From assembly GCF_002752675.1 (NCBI RefSeq), contig NZ_CP024608.1, positions 5,456,001 to 5,520,000 on the forward strand: DNA of 64,000 bases, given 5' to 3'. Shown here in pieces: positions 53,012 through 62,465 of this stretch (positions are counted from its first letter, which is position 1; each line of letters starts with the position of its first letter). The notes beneath the pieces are model-generated. The model was not told the DNA's origin and made no database searches. It was given only the letters and a program-made list of their open reading frames with translations. This DNA is from Massilia violaceinigra. Lineage in GTDB: Bacteria > Pseudomonadota > Gammaproteobacteria > Burkholderiales > Burkholderiaceae_D. A program made the translations under genes and the position numbers.

Positions 53012-53043
53012 AATTCACCTAAGATTATAAGCTTAGGTGAATT
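53012..53043. promoter_or_regulatory. 12-bp-arm inverted repeat between cupin and MarR genes
   Basis: AATTCACCTAAG (53012-53023) and CTTAGGTGAATT (53032-53043) are perfect complements separated by 8 bp. It starts 18 bp before the cupin start codon and ends 2 bp before the MarR start codon, so one dimer site could repress both genes. Confidence 0.8.
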
Positions 53044-53045
53044 GA

Positions 53046-53507
53046 ATGTCGACAAAAGCGATGACGGATTTCGGCATCCTGCTGAACGTGGCCTTCGGCA
53101 CGTTCAAGATCCAGTTGCACAAGCGTCTGGCGGAAAAGGGATTTGACGATCTCGGATCGTCCTTCGGGTACGTATTTCGCCTGTTGGAAGCCCAGCCTCA
53201 GAGCCTCAAACAGGTGGCGTCGGCGCTGGGTATTACCGCACAAGGTGCTTTGAAGGTAATTAATGACATGGTTGCCAAGGGCTACGTCGAACGCCATGAG
53301 GAACCCGGCGACGGCCGTAGCAAGCGCCTCGCATTGACGCCGCGCGCCGTGGCGGCAATGGCCGAGGCGCATCGCTTCCATGTGCAGTTCGAGCGTACCC
53401 TTGCAGCAAAGTTTGGCGCGGACCAGGTCGGTGTGATGCGCTTGATTCTCGAGCATGTCCACGCTGATGCCAGCGCTGATGGAATGGCGACCGTGCGACC
53501 ATTTTGA
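53046..53507 (+). CDS. MarR-family transcriptional regulator
   Basis: The 153-residue protein has the MarR winged helix: YVFRLLEAQPQSLKQVASALGITAQGALKVINDMVAKGYVERHEEPGDGRSKRLALTPRAVAAM. The recognition helix is TAQGALKVINDM and the wing has DGRSKR. It is divergent from the cupin gene, with a perfect inverted repeat in between, so autorepression and control of the cupin are likely. The effector is unknown. Confidence 0.92.
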   Translation: MSTKAMTDFGILLNVAFGTFKIQLHKRLAEKGFDDLGSSFGYVFRLLEAQPQSLKQVASALGITAQGALKVINDMVAKGYVERHEEPGDGRSKRLALTPRAVAAMAEAHRFHVQFERTLAAKFGADQVGVMRLILEHVHADASADGMATVRPF

Positions 53508-54002
53508 CTCGGTAGTGATCGGACGGTCAGAGCGCACTTGCAGCCCGTTCGTGAGCGCAACTGGCAAACCCGGCAGCATCCTGGCCCGCCGGGGTTGGCG
53601 TGGCGTTGCAGCGGGCAGCCGGCAGCCGCCAGCGCAGCTTCCGTGCATCGATGCGGCCGAAACAAGCCCGGGCGTGATTGGGACTGAAACGTCATCTGGA
53701 ACAGGCGCATTGGCCTGCTGAGCTATTCGGACAGAAGAGTCGACGACGGCGTTTCCCAACTCATTTATTTAACATAATATAGATTATGCGAATATTAGGC
53801 CGTAGTGTAGGTGTTGCGTCTGCCGTCCTTCATTCTCAGTCCGATTAGTCAATCCGCCCTTCAGGTCGACGTTTGTATCGGCGCCGTTGTACCCGCACAA
53901 CCCCAACGCGCTACCGTTGCCATGCATCAAGCATATGGCTATAGTGAAGAGCAAGCCCGCCCTTCTCCGGCCCGCTCCTTCACCTCACGGAAGGAAATGC
54001 AC
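53508..54002. other. Leader region of the TonB-dependent receptor gene, no gene recognised
   Basis: This interval lies between the MarR gene and the TonB receptor. An AT-rich stretch (around 53765-53790) is the most promoter-like part. A GCCAT-centred small hairpin lies near 53918-53943. Open frames here look like shadows. Confidence 0.4.
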
Positions 54003-56210
54003 ATGTCACACCGACTCCCTATCAAGGCAGCCCAGTTGGCGGCACTGCTGAGCCTGGCCACATGTGCCGGCGCGCAGCAAGTGCAAGATAGCGGGCCGAT
54101 CGTCACGATCTTCGGGGCCGGCCAGACGCGCCAGGTACAAAACATCACGCGCGACGACCTGGCCAATACCCTGCCGGGAACCAATGCCCTCAAGACACTG
54201 GGAAAACTCCCGGGCGTGCACTTCGAGTCAGCCGATCCCTTTGGCACATACGAATGGTCAAGCACATTCAGCATGCGTGGCTTCGCCCAAAACCAGATCG
54301 GCTATACGCTCGACGGCGTGCCGCTGGGGGACATGGCTTACGCCAATAGCAGCGGACTCCATATCAGCCGCGCCATCACGGCGGAGAACATCGCGCGCGT
54401 GACGGTGTCGCAAGGCGCCGGCGCCGTCGGCACCGCATCGATCAGCAATCTCGGCGGCACCGTGCAGTTCTTTTCCGCCGATCCGAACGAGGCCGTCGGC
54501 GTGAGCGGCGCGCAGACGATCGGCAGCAGCCATACCTATCGCAGCTTCGCGCGCCTCGACACGGGCGTGTTGGCGAGCGGCACCAAGGCCTATGCCAGCC
54601 TGATGCGCCAGCGCGCGCACAAATGGAAGGGCGACCATGGTCCGCAAAACCTGGACCAGTTCAACACCAAGTTGGTCCACCGTATCGGAGCGCACCGGCT
54701 CAGCGTCTTCTACAACTACTCGGATCGCCTCGAAACCGACTACCAGGACATGTCGCTCGAAATGACGCCGCGCCTGGGCTGGGATTGGGACAACTATGCG
54801 CCGGACTGGCAACGCGCCGTCAACGCGGCCAACGGCGTCTATAGCGGCGGCGTCACCACCCTGGACGATGCCTATTACCTGGGGCGCGGATTGCGCCGCG
54901 ACACGCTGAGCGGGTCCACCCTCGACGCCCGGCTAAGCGGCGCCGTCGCGCTCAAGAGCACCGTTTACCATCACTCCCATCAGGGCCAGGGACATTGGTA
55001 CACCCCCTACTCTCCCACGTCGGCGCGCGAACCGATCTCGATCCGCACCTCGGAATATGGCATCAGCCGCAACGGCGTCGCTGTCAATCTGCTGTGGGAT
55101 GTGGGGGCGCATGCGGTCGACGCGGGCATCTGGATCGAGCGCAACAATCATGTGGTGACGCGCAACTTCTACGCGGCCGACGGCAGCGAGAACTCGGCCC
55201 GGTTCCTGCATCATCCCATCAGTACCGGCTTCATCCAGGATTTTTCGACCAAAACAAGGCAGTTCCACCTGCAGGACACAATCACGCTGTGCGACGGCGC
55301 GCTCACAGTCAATCTTGGCCTCAAATCACCCAAGGTGGCCATCGCTACCGTCTCGCCGCTCGGCACCCGTGCGGCCGGCTCGCTGACCTCGTCGAAGTCC
55401 GTGCTGCCACAGTTCGGCCTGCAATACGATATCGACAAGGACCAGGAAGTCTTCGCCTCGATGTCCAACAATATGCGCGCCTTCAATCCCGGCGCGGGCG
55501 GACCGTTTTCGCAGAACCAGACGGCGTTCGACCTGAGCGCGCCGGTTCTCAAGCCGGAAACCTCGAGCACGCTCGACCTTGGCTACCGCTTCAAACAGGG
55601 CGCCATCGCCGGCTCGCTCGCTGTCTACGCGATCCGCTTCAAGGACCGTCTTGCCACGGTAGCCAACTGCAGCGGCATCCTCGGCTGCCCGAGCAGCTTT
55701 CTCAATGTCGGCAAGGTCGACACCAACGGCGTCGAAACGGCCATGGTGTGGACGCTGGCGCGGTACTGGACGTGGTTCAACGCCTTCACCTACAGCGACT
55801 CGACCTACAAGTCCGACTATCTGGACGGCGCGACCCTGGTCGCTGCGAACGGCAAACAGGTGGTCGATACGCCGAAGACCATGTTCAATACCGAGCTCTC
55901 GTACGGCGATGGCCCCTGGTCCGCGCACGCGTTGGCCAAACACACCAGCAAACGCTACTACACCTTCCTGAACGACGCGCTGGTGCCTGCGTACTGGGTG
56001 CTGAACCTGTCGGCGGGCTATCGGATGCCATCATTCGGCACGTTCAAGGACGTGACACTGCTGATCAGCGCGACCAATGTACTCAATAAGCGCTACTACA
56101 GCACGGTCGGCACCAACGGTTTCCTTGCCGCCGACCCGGGCCGCAGTTTCCAGACCTTGCTGGTGGGCGCGCCGCGCCAACTGTTTGTGACGCTCAGCGC
56201 CAAGCTCTGA
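54003..56210 (+). CDS. TonB-dependent receptor
   Basis: ATG 54003, 8 nt after GGAAGG, gives 735 residues with a signal peptide (IKAAQLAALLSLATCAGAQ). The plug domain includes IVTIFGAGQTRQVQNITRDDLANTLPGTNALKTLGKLPGVHFESADPFGTYEWSSTFSMRGFAQNQIGYTLDGVPLGDM and ITAENIARVTVSQGAGAVGTASISNLGGTVQFFS. The rest is a 22-strand-type barrel ending NVLNKRYYSTVGTNGF...APRQLFVTLSAKL with a C-terminal aromatic-poor beta strand. It takes up an unidentified ligand across the outer membrane using TonB energy. No siderophore or sugar genes flank it, so the substrate cannot be inferred. Confidence 0.93.
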   Translation: MSHRLPIKAAQLAALLSLATCAGAQQVQDSGPIVTIFGAGQTRQVQNITRDDLANTLPGTNALKTLGKLPGVHFESADPFGTYEWSSTFSMRGFAQNQIGYTLDGVPLGDMAYANSSGLHISRAITAENIARVTVSQGAGAVGTASISNLGGTVQFFSADPNEAVGVSGAQTIGSSHTYRSFARLDTGVLASGTKAYASLMRQRAHKWKGDHGPQNLDQFNTKLVHRIGAHRLSVFYNYSDRLETDYQDMSLEMTPRLGWDWDNYAPDWQRAVNAANGVYSGGVTTLDDAYYLGRGLRRDTLSGSTLDARLSGAVALKSTVYHHSHQGQGHWYTPYSPTSAREPISIRTSEYGISRNGVAVNLLWDVGAHAVDAGIWIERNNHVVTRNFYAADGSENSARFLHHPISTGFIQDFSTKTRQFHLQDTITLCDGALTVNLGLKSPKVAIATVSPLGTRAAGSLTSSKSVLPQFGLQYDIDKDQEVFASMSNNMRAFNPGAGGPFSQNQTAFDLSAPVLKPETSSTLDLGYRFKQGAIAGSLAVYAIRFKDRLATVANCSGILGCPSSFLNVGKVDTNGVETAMVWTLARYWTWFNAFTYSDSTYKSDYLDGATLVAANGKQVVDTPKTMFNTELSYGDGPWSAHALAKHTSKRYYTFLNDALVPAYWVLNLSAGYRMPSFGTFKDVTLLISATNVLNKRYYSTVGTNGFLAADPGRSFQTLLVGAPRQLFVTLSAKL

Positions 56211-56220
56211 TCGCGCGCCG

Positions 56221-56266
56221 GCACGCTATGTAGTCCATGCCGAATCCGGGCATGGACCAAGCGTGC
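56221..56266. terminator. Large hairpin between convergent TonB receptor and M64 genes
   Basis: Outer arms GCACGCT / AGCGTGC (56221-56227, 56260-56266) enclose perfect inner arms GTCCATGCC / GGCATGGAC (56233-56241, 56249-56257). It lies between the two stop codons. No U-run follows, so it is a terminator-like or 3'-protective hairpin rather than a classical intrinsic terminator. Confidence 0.5.
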
Positions 56267-56277
56267 GTGCGCCAGTT

Positions 56278-57879
56278 TCACTTCGGCGGGACGGAGTATT
56301 TTACGGTGTAGCTTCCGGAACCCGAGTACGATTTCACTTCTATGTAGTAATAGCCTGCGGTTCCCACATAGTTGATCGATTCGCTGGATGTGTTGCCCCG
56401 GCTGACCGCGACCCTGCTCCAGCCGGTGCTCAGCGATTTGTAGAGGGACAAATCGAAGTCGGCGCCGGCCGGTCCGGTCAACTGCACGTTGTAGGTGCCA
56501 TTGCCCGCTTGAATGTAACCCGGGCTTGTGTTTGGCGCGTAGGCGATGCCGCCACTGCCCAGCGTTCCGGTTTGGGTAACGGCGGTATACTTGCCGAACA
56601 CCGTCTTCACCAGTCCTTCATTGACTGCATGCCAAGGATAACCGAGGGTGCGCATACGTGAATTTTCGGTTGGGCGGTAGATACCGTTCGAGCAGTAACG
56701 CCCCCCTTGGAAAACCCCTACCGTGCCGTTCGCAACGCTACCGGCCGTGGTGGGTACCGGCGTGGCGGCGGCGATCTTGCTGCCCCATTTGACGTTACGC
56801 GTGCGGTTGATCGACACATTGCCTTCCGTTGGCTCGGAACTCAGGCCGCATGTGCCGCCTTCGTACTCGTCCGCCAGCGCAAATGCGGTATGGCCGATTT
56901 CGTGCAACGCCACTTCGACCGACGCGCTGTTCATCGACGCGGTGGCGATCGCCCCGCCCGAACCACCGTAGCGGGTCGAGTTGGAAATGACGACGATGAC
57001 GTCGCGCTGGTCCGGAGCAAGAACCGAGCCGACAATGTTATACACCTTGGTCTCGTTGACGCACAGAAGGCGCTCGATGTTATAGCAGTAGAATTCGCCA
57101 TCCATGGCGGTGTCGCGATAGATGCCTTTATCGATCTCGTCGACCCCGGATTGATTGCTCGCGATATCGACGCGGCGCACATTCATGTTGGCGCGATTGG
57201 CGGCGAACAAAGGATCGGCCATGAAGCCGTCGATCACTTTCTTCGCATCGGCTTGCCATTTGCTCATTTCGGCCGCGGTATAGCCATCGCCGATGAACAC
57301 ATAGTCCATGCGCGCGTTGGACGGGCCAGTGTTGACGACCGTGGTGACGCTCGCCGCTGGCGCCGCGGCGGCCATGCTCTGGGTGCGCATCATCTTGCTG
57401 GCGCCCACCTTTTTTTCCAGTGACGCGCGGTCGAATTTTGCCAGCGGTGCGGTAACGGCCTGGATGCCCACATTGGTCGACGCTGGCGCCAGTACGTCGA
57501 CGCTGGCAATTTCCGCGTTAAACGGCAAGGACACCTCAAAAACGCCGTCAGCTTGCTTCACCTGGCGCGACATATCAATGGCGCCGGTTTTCGGATTGAA
57601 TACTTCAATGTGCCTTTGTTGGGTGTTTTTGATCGCCACTTCATGCAGTACCGTACCTGCGGCATTGCGTGCGACGACGCGCCACTGTTGGCCTTGGGCG
57701 TGGCCGGGCAGGCTCGGGGTCAGCGCAAACTCACCCACTTCGGCGTGAATCGGCGCAAAATTGACGCCGGTTCGCCCTTCGCTGACGCTCACGCGCAGGG
57801 AGATATTTTGCGCCTGTGCCGAGACTGTCAGGCTTGCCAGGGCCACCAAGGTGAGCGATAAAGATGTGAGTAGTTTCAT
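56278..57879 (-). CDS. Secreted M64-family metallopeptidase with PPC domain
   Basis: This 533-residue exported protein has a signal peptide (LTSLSLTLVALASLTVSAQA). After an N-terminal beta domain, the M64 (IgA-peptidase-like) catalytic domain begins near ARMDYVFIGDGYTAAEMSKWQADAKKVIDGFM. The zinc site is HEIGHTAFALADEYEGG, the M64 form HExGHxxFxLADEY. The C-terminus (GPAGADFDLSLYKSLSTGWSRVAVSRGNTSSESINYVGTAGYYYIEVKSYSGSGSYTVKY) is a bacterial pre-peptidase C-terminal domain, common in secreted proteases. The target protein is unknown; a link to IgA should not be assumed in an environmental bacterium. Confidence 0.94.
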   Translation of the reverse strand: MKLLTSLSLTLVALASLTVSAQAQNISLRVSVSEGRTGVNFAPIHAEVGEFALTPSLPGHAQGQQWRVVARNAAGTVLHEVAIKNTQQRHIEVFNPKTGAIDMSRQVKQADGVFEVSLPFNAEIASVDVLAPASTNVGIQAVTAPLAKFDRASLEKKVGASKMMRTQSMAAAAPAASVTTVVNTGPSNARMDYVFIGDGYTAAEMSKWQADAKKVIDGFMADPLFAANRANMNVRRVDIASNQSGVDEIDKGIYRDTAMDGEFYCYNIERLLCVNETKVYNIVGSVLAPDQRDVIVVISNSTRYGGSGGAIATASMNSASVEVALHEIGHTAFALADEYEGGTCGLSSEPTEGNVSINRTRNVKWGSKIAAATPVPTTAGSVANGTVGVFQGGRYCSNGIYRPTENSRMRTLGYPWHAVNEGLVKTVFGKYTAVTQTGTLGSGGIAYAPNTSPGYIQAGNGTYNVQLTGPAGADFDLSLYKSLSTGWSRVAVSRGNTSSESINYVGTAGYYYIEVKSYSGSGSYTVKYSVPPK

Positions 57880-58018
57880 TGTCGTCCTCGTTCGAGTTTA
57901 TTGTTTTCGAACAAGGAGTTTGTTTCCATTTTGGAAACGTCGCGCCTTCAATCCTGCTCATATTGCATAAAACTGCTGCTGTAACGCGAAGCGTGGCCAA
58001 GCAATATTATTTAAATGG

Positions 58019-58921
58019 TCATGTTGCGGTTCGGTGTTGTTGGCGGAAGATCGTGGGCGACATTCCGTACTGCGAGGAAAATGCACGAGAGAAATGGCTG
58101 GCATTGGTAAAGCCGCATTCCTGCGCGATATCCAGAACGCGCGCTTGCTCCGCAAGTAGCGCCGCGCAGGCCCGTTCGAGGCGCAGCTTCATCATGTATT
58201 GGTGTGGCGGCAGTCCAACCGCGCGCCGAAACTCGCGTGAAAAGTGAGCCTCGCTCATGCCGCACAGTGCGGCAAGTTCGGCATTCGATACCGGCTCGGC
58301 CGAACTTTGCGCAATGTGCCGAAGCACGCTGCGCAGCCTGCTGCCGCCGAGGCCGCTCCTCTCGGGCAAGCTGTTTGGCTGGGAATAGTGCTCAAGCAAA
58401 TAACACACAAGGACAGTGATCAAGCCGTCGCACGCCTCTTGCGCAAGCTGTCCCGCCATCGCTGCGGTATTGAGCATTTTATGCACGAGGTCGAGCACGA
58501 TCCGGTCCTGCACAAACACGTTGGCCACCAATTTATTGCTGGTGGCGTCATCGCGCAGGCCGCCGAGATGATCGACCAAATCGACCGGAATGAAGATATT
58601 GACGATGTCGCAAGCGCTCATCTGGGTCCACTGGCCACCTTCACCAGGCGGGGAAATCCGAAAACGGTTCGCAGCGATCATGCCACCCCAGACCGGCTTG
58701 TTGCCGGCCCAGATCCGTGCCTCCATAGGAGAAAGCATGAGGGAAAGCCGATAACTCCCAGGATGCGGACTCATGGAACGGACCACATGTTCGGCATGGC
58801 CGCTAGGCCAGCGTCCCAAAGCGGCTTTCGAACGTGGCAATGGACCAATGCAGAGGTCCAATGGAGAGGCCACCCCGCTCTGCAGGAACCAGCGCCGCAG
58901 ATCCTCGGTGCTCTTGATCAT
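58019..58921 (-). CDS. AraC-family transcriptional regulator
   Basis: I use ATG 58921 (MIKSTEDLRRWFLQSG), 300 residues; a TTG start at 58957 is also open. The N-terminal half is a cupin-like effector domain. The C-terminal AraC DNA-binding domain reads VLRHIAQSSAEPVSNAELAALCGMSEAHFSREFRRAVGLPPHQYMMKLRLERACAALLAEQARVLDIAQECGFTNASHFSRAFSSQYGMSPTIFRQQ, with both helix-turn-helix units and the GF-ASHFSRAF signature. It is divergent from phospholipase C, with palindromes in the shared promoter region, which suggests that gene as its target. Confidence 0.92.
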   Translation of the reverse strand: MIKSTEDLRRWFLQSGVASPLDLCIGPLPRSKAALGRWPSGHAEHVVRSMSPHPGSYRLSLMLSPMEARIWAGNKPVWGGMIAANRFRISPPGEGGQWTQMSACDIVNIFIPVDLVDHLGGLRDDATSNKLVANVFVQDRIVLDLVHKMLNTAAMAGQLAQEACDGLITVLVCYLLEHYSQPNSLPERSGLGGSRLRSVLRHIAQSSAEPVSNAELAALCGMSEAHFSREFRRAVGLPPHQYMMKLRLERACAALLAEQARVLDIAQECGFTNASHFSRAFSSQYGMSPTIFRQQHRTAT

Positions 58922-58990
58922 CGGCGTGTCGCTTTCGGTGTGAGGGACCCATTTCAATAATTGTCATTTTACCATCTATTTAAAGCGCCT

Positions 58991-59022
58991 TTGTGCACAA
59001 TTCTTTATGCAATATGCATAAA
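58991..59022. promoter_or_regulatory. Two palindromes in the AraC/phospholipase C intergenic region
   Basis: TTGTGCACAA (58991-59000) is a perfect 10-bp palindrome. TTTATGC-AATAT-GCATAAA (59004-59022) has perfect 7-bp arms. Both lie in the 216-bp divergent interval and are candidate operators. Confidence 0.5.
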
Positions 59023-59137
59023 TCGGCCGGACTGGCCTTGACGGCTCCTGGCTGATGCTGGCAAGGTCCAAGAACGGGTAGTAGTAAACACGTCGAGTAT
59101 TTCCGAACCTCACCGTTAGCCGAAAGGATAAAAAACG

Positions 59138-61306
59138 ATGAACCACGAAGGAAGACGGAAATTCTTGAGGTTTGCAGGGGCCTCGGCCGGCGCCACCTTG
59201 GCGGGCGCGGCTTTTCCCGGGCTGATACGCGACGCGTTGGCCATACCGGCCAACAAGGTCAAGGGAACGATTGCCGACGTGGAGCATGTGGTGATCTTCA
59301 TGCAGGAAAATCGCGCCTTTGACCACTATTTCGGCAGCCTGGCGGGGGTGCGCGGATTTGACGATCCGCGTGCAATTACGCTACCGAGCGGCAAACCAGT
59401 GTGGTACCAGCCCGATGCGAGCGGCGGCTACGTGTTGCCATTCCACTTAGACACCCGGAACACCAGTGCGCTATCGCTCGGCACCGACCACCACTGGAAG
59501 GGCTCGCAAGTGGCCTGGCAAGGCTGGGATGCCTGGGTCAAACAAAAAACCGCCCAGTCGATGGGCTATTTCGACCGCGGCGACCTGCCCTTCTATTACG
59601 CGCTGGCCGACGCCTTCACCATCTGCGACGCCTACCATTGCTCGGTTTTTGGCGCCACCGATCCGAACCGCCTGTACTCGCTGACCGGCAGTAACCAGGG
59701 CTGGATGGACAGCATGGGCAGTCTCTACAACATCGATAAGGCCGGTTTTTACAACAACGACCCCGCGCTGGACAATGTCTCGGCCAGCGTAACCAGTGGC
59801 GCGCCCAACTGGCGCACCTATGCCGAGGTGCTGGAGTCGAACAATGTCAGCTGGAAGGTGTACCAGGAATGGGATAACTACGGCGACAACTACCTTGCCT
59901 ATTTCCGCAATTTCCGTGTCAATGCCGACGGCAGCCGCTTGTCCCCGACGTCGGCCTTGTACCAAAAGGGGCGCATGATCGCGCCGGGCTCGACCCAGGC
60001 CAACCGCGTCGGCACCAAAGGCGACTGGCTGCTCAACTGCTTCGCCGACGACGTGCTCAACAATCGCCTGCCGCAAGTGGCGTGGATTGTCGCGCCGAAC
60101 GAGTTTACCGAACATTCGCCGAACTCGCCCAATGCTGGCGAGAACTTAACCGCGCGCTTGCTGGCGGCGCTGGTGGCCAATCCCGCAGTCTGGTCGAAGA
60201 CAGTGTTCCTGCTGATGTACGATGAGAACGACGGCTTTTTTGACCACGTGCCATCCGACCTGGCGCCGCTCCAGCCGGCCATGGGCAGGACCACGCTGGC
60301 CGACGTCGGCGCTTTCGAGACCTACAATACGGTGCCGGTCGGGCTCGGCCCGCGTGTGCCGATGCTCGTGATTTCTCCGTGGAGCAAGGGCGGACGGGTG
60401 TGCTCCCAACTATTCGACCATACCTCGCAGATCCGATTCCTGGAAGAGTGGCTGGTGGCTGGGCTGGGTAAGGAGCGCGCCGCCGTCAGCTGCGAGCTGA
60501 TCTCGCCGTGGCGCCGCGCGGTGTGCGGCGACCTGAGCTCGGCCTTCGAGTTCGCATCCCCAGACAGCAATTGGCCCTCCTCGCTTCCCAAGTCCAGTAC
60601 ATATAAATTGGTGACTGGCAAGCCAACACCAAGGCCGCCTAAAGTACAAGTGCTGCCCAGGCAGGAGCCGTATCCGGCGGCGAGCGGCGCACGCCATGCC
60701 TGCGCCTTGCCTTATGCGGTGGAGGTACAGGCGCGCGTGAGCAGCAACAAGCAGCTTGTGCTCGCGTTTGACAACACCGGCAGCGCGGGCGTGGCGTTCA
60801 TCGCGTATTCGCGCGAACGCGCAGGCGGACCTTGGTATTACACGGTCGAAGCGGGCAAGCGGATCGATCAGGACGCCTGGAGCTGGCCAACGGACCGCTA
60901 TGAACTGAGCGTAAACGGCCCGAACGGCTTCCTGCGCGACTTCAGGGGCAGCTTGGCGGCAGTCACCGTCAACTCCGCCAAGCCCGAAGTGCAAGCGGCC
61001 TGCGATACGGTCAACGGCAACGTCAAACTGACCTTGTCGAACCTGGACGGCGCGTGCGCCTGCATGTTCACGCTGACCGACAATGCCTACGGCACCGCGG
61101 CGCGCAGCTTCACAGTGGCGGCCGGCCAGGCGACGGCGGTCGATTGCGTGCTCGGCGCCAGTCATGGATGGTATGACCTGAGCGTAGCCAGCGACGCCGA
61201 TGCGCAATGGCTGCGCCGGCTCGCTGGCCATGTCGAAACTGGCAAACCCAGCCGGACCGATCCAATCATCGGTGCCGTGAGGCCCAAGTTGCTGAGCGGA
61301 GCGTAA
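59138..61306 (+). CDS. plcN: Tat-exported phosphocholine-type phospholipase C
   Basis: ATG 59138, with AAAGGA 8-9 nt upstream, gives 722 residues. The N-terminus has a twin-arginine signal (EGRRKFLRFAGASAGATLAGAAF). The catalytic domain shows the bacterial PLC/acid-phosphatase-like signature: DVEHVVIFMQENRAFDHYFGSLAGVRGFDDPRAITL, FTICDAYHCSVFGATDPNRLYSLTGS, LLMYDENDGFFDHVPSD and VPMLVISPWSKGGRVCSQLFDHTSQIRFLEEWL. Two C-terminal beta domains (about 500-720) follow, as in PlcH/PlcN proteins. It hydrolyses phosphatidylcholine or related phospholipids outside the cell, releasing the phospho-headgroup. The symbol follows the non-haemolytic plcN group and is tentative. Control by the divergent AraC gene is likely. 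Confidence 0.93.
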   Translation: MNHEGRRKFLRFAGASAGATLAGAAFPGLIRDALAIPANKVKGTIADVEHVVIFMQENRAFDHYFGSLAGVRGFDDPRAITLPSGKPVWYQPDASGGYVLPFHLDTRNTSALSLGTDHHWKGSQVAWQGWDAWVKQKTAQSMGYFDRGDLPFYYALADAFTICDAYHCSVFGATDPNRLYSLTGSNQGWMDSMGSLYNIDKAGFYNNDPALDNVSASVTSGAPNWRTYAEVLESNNVSWKVYQEWDNYGDNYLAYFRNFRVNADGSRLSPTSALYQKGRMIAPGSTQANRVGTKGDWLLNCFADDVLNNRLPQVAWIVAPNEFTEHSPNSPNAGENLTARLLAALVANPAVWSKTVFLLMYDENDGFFDHVPSDLAPLQPAMGRTTLADVGAFETYNTVPVGLGPRVPMLVISPWSKGGRVCSQLFDHTSQIRFLEEWLVAGLGKERAAVSCELISPWRRAVCGDLSSAFEFASPDSNWPSSLPKSSTYKLVTGKPTPRPPKVQVLPRQEPYPAASGARHACALPYAVEVQARVSSNKQLVLAFDNTGSAGVAFIAYSRERAGGPWYYTVEAGKRIDQDAWSWPTDRYELSVNGPNGFLRDFRGSLAAVTVNSAKPEVQAACDTVNGNVKLTLSNLDGACACMFTLTDNAYGTAARSFTVAAGQATAVDCVLGASHGWYDLSVASDADAQWLRRLAGHVETGKPSRTDPIIGAVRPKLLSGA

Positions 61307-61428
61307 ATCTCCCATCGCCGCCCATGCCGCAGTCGACATGTTGATCGCCTAACGTGATGAGAAGGCATGCAAACGGCCGTCACCCAATGCTGCGCTGCGC
61401 GCCAATTCTGGCCTATAACTAAAAATGG

Positions 61429-61770
61429 TCAGCTTTCAGGGTCATAGTGGAACTCGCGCAGCTCTTGTGCACAGCGGCAAGCCGTGGCGAGCCTGGCCGC
61501 CCATTGAACGGCAACGTCCCTTGACGGGAGCTCAAGCACACAAAAGCCCCCATCGAACTCGCGAGTCTGGCGGTAGGTCTCGCTTGTGCTGCTACCGTCC
61601 GGTGCAACCAACCGGGACCCGATCCCGGCGTTGATGCCGCCACCAAACACGTAGACCCCGGCAGCCTTGGCCTCGCGGATCACGGCCCGCGACGCCTCGC
61701 TGACGGCTGCCATGTCCTCGGCAGGAACATCCATCGCACTCGCAGGGAACGAAATGAGAAATTTTGTCAT
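61429..61770 (-). CDS. YCII-family (DGPF domain) small protein
   Basis: The 113-residue soluble protein reads MTKFLISFPASAMDVPAEDMAAVSEASRAVIREAKAAGVYVFGGGI, then DGSSTSETYRQTREFDGGFCVLELPSRDVAVQWAARLATACRCAQELREFHYDPES. This is the YCII/DGPF fold, with an F-DGGFCVLE core strand, a conserved His in the C-terminal FHYDP, and a ferredoxin-like arrangement. YCII-like proteins are small enzymes or ligand-binding proteins of mostly unknown function, often near ECF sigma factors; none is nearby. It stands alone between plcN and the PEP-CTERM gene. Confidence 0.82.
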   Translation of the reverse strand: MTKFLISFPASAMDVPAEDMAAVSEASRAVIREAKAAGVYVFGGGINAGIGSRLVAPDGSSTSETYRQTREFDGGFCVLELPSRDVAVQWAARLATACRCAQELREFHYDPES

Positions 61771-61877
61771 GTCCAGTTACTCTCCTTTACCCGGTCGTCA
61801 GGCCCGTGGGTACTGACGGTTTGAGCATGGTTTGCGCCTTCATGAAGGAGGTCGCCGAACGTCACAGCCATTCACGG

Positions 61878-62465
61878 TCATGCTTGCCTGACGCGGCGGC
61901 GGCCACGCGCGGCGGCAAAACCGGCCAGGCCCAGGCCCAGCAAGGCCAGCGAACCGGGTTCCGGAATGGCGGCGACGGATGGACCGGTCAGCTCCAGGTC
62001 GTCAACCAGGAAGTGGTCGCCAAAGTCCAGTACCAGCGAATCAAGCTTGCCGGTGTAGCCGGAAAAATACCTGAAGCTCGAGGTCAGGTCGACGCGTGAC
62101 GAAAATACCAGCACCTCGTCCTGGTAGCCGCGAATGAAGCCTGTACGGTCGGCCTGTTTGTCCCAGGTTTGCGCCCACAGGCCCCCAAGTGTGAAATCCG
62201 AACGGTCCTGCATCATGACGGCGATCGGGCCGCCGAAGAGGTTGAACAGGGTGAATTTACCGCTGTGCGCGCCATAGTTATAGGGCGAATCGACGGTGTT
62301 GATCCAGTGCGAGGGATCGTTAAACTGGAAGCCGTGGTATGGGGTTGGAATGGGCTCGTGTTCGAGGCCGGGGTAAAGTTCGTTGATGTCGTCGAATGTC
62401 AAGACGATGGCGTTGGCGTTCAGTCCTGCGACCGACAGCAATGTTGCGAGCAATAAGCGTTTCAT
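61878..62465 (-). CDS. PEP-CTERM sorting-signal exported protein
   Basis: The 195-residue protein has a signal peptide (KRLLLATLLSVAGLNANA) and a C-terminal sorting signal AAIPEPGSLALLGLGLAGFAAARGRRR: a PEP motif, a hydrophobic helix and a basic tail. The middle (VLTFDDINELYPGLEHEPIPTPYHGFQFNDPSHWINTVDSPYNYGAHSGKFTLFN) looks like a small beta-sandwich. PEP-CTERM proteins are processed by exosortase and deposited at the cell surface or in exopolysaccharide. No exosortase gene is in the window, so it must be encoded elsewhere. Confidence 0.93.
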   Translation of the reverse strand: MKRLLLATLLSVAGLNANAIVLTFDDINELYPGLEHEPIPTPYHGFQFNDPSHWINTVDSPYNYGAHSGKFTLFNLFGGPIAVMMQDRSDFTLGGLWAQTWDKQADRTGFIRGYQDEVLVFSSRVDLTSSFRYFSGYTGKLDSLVLDFGDHFLVDDLELTGPSVAAIPEPGSLALLGLGLAGFAAARGRRRVRQA

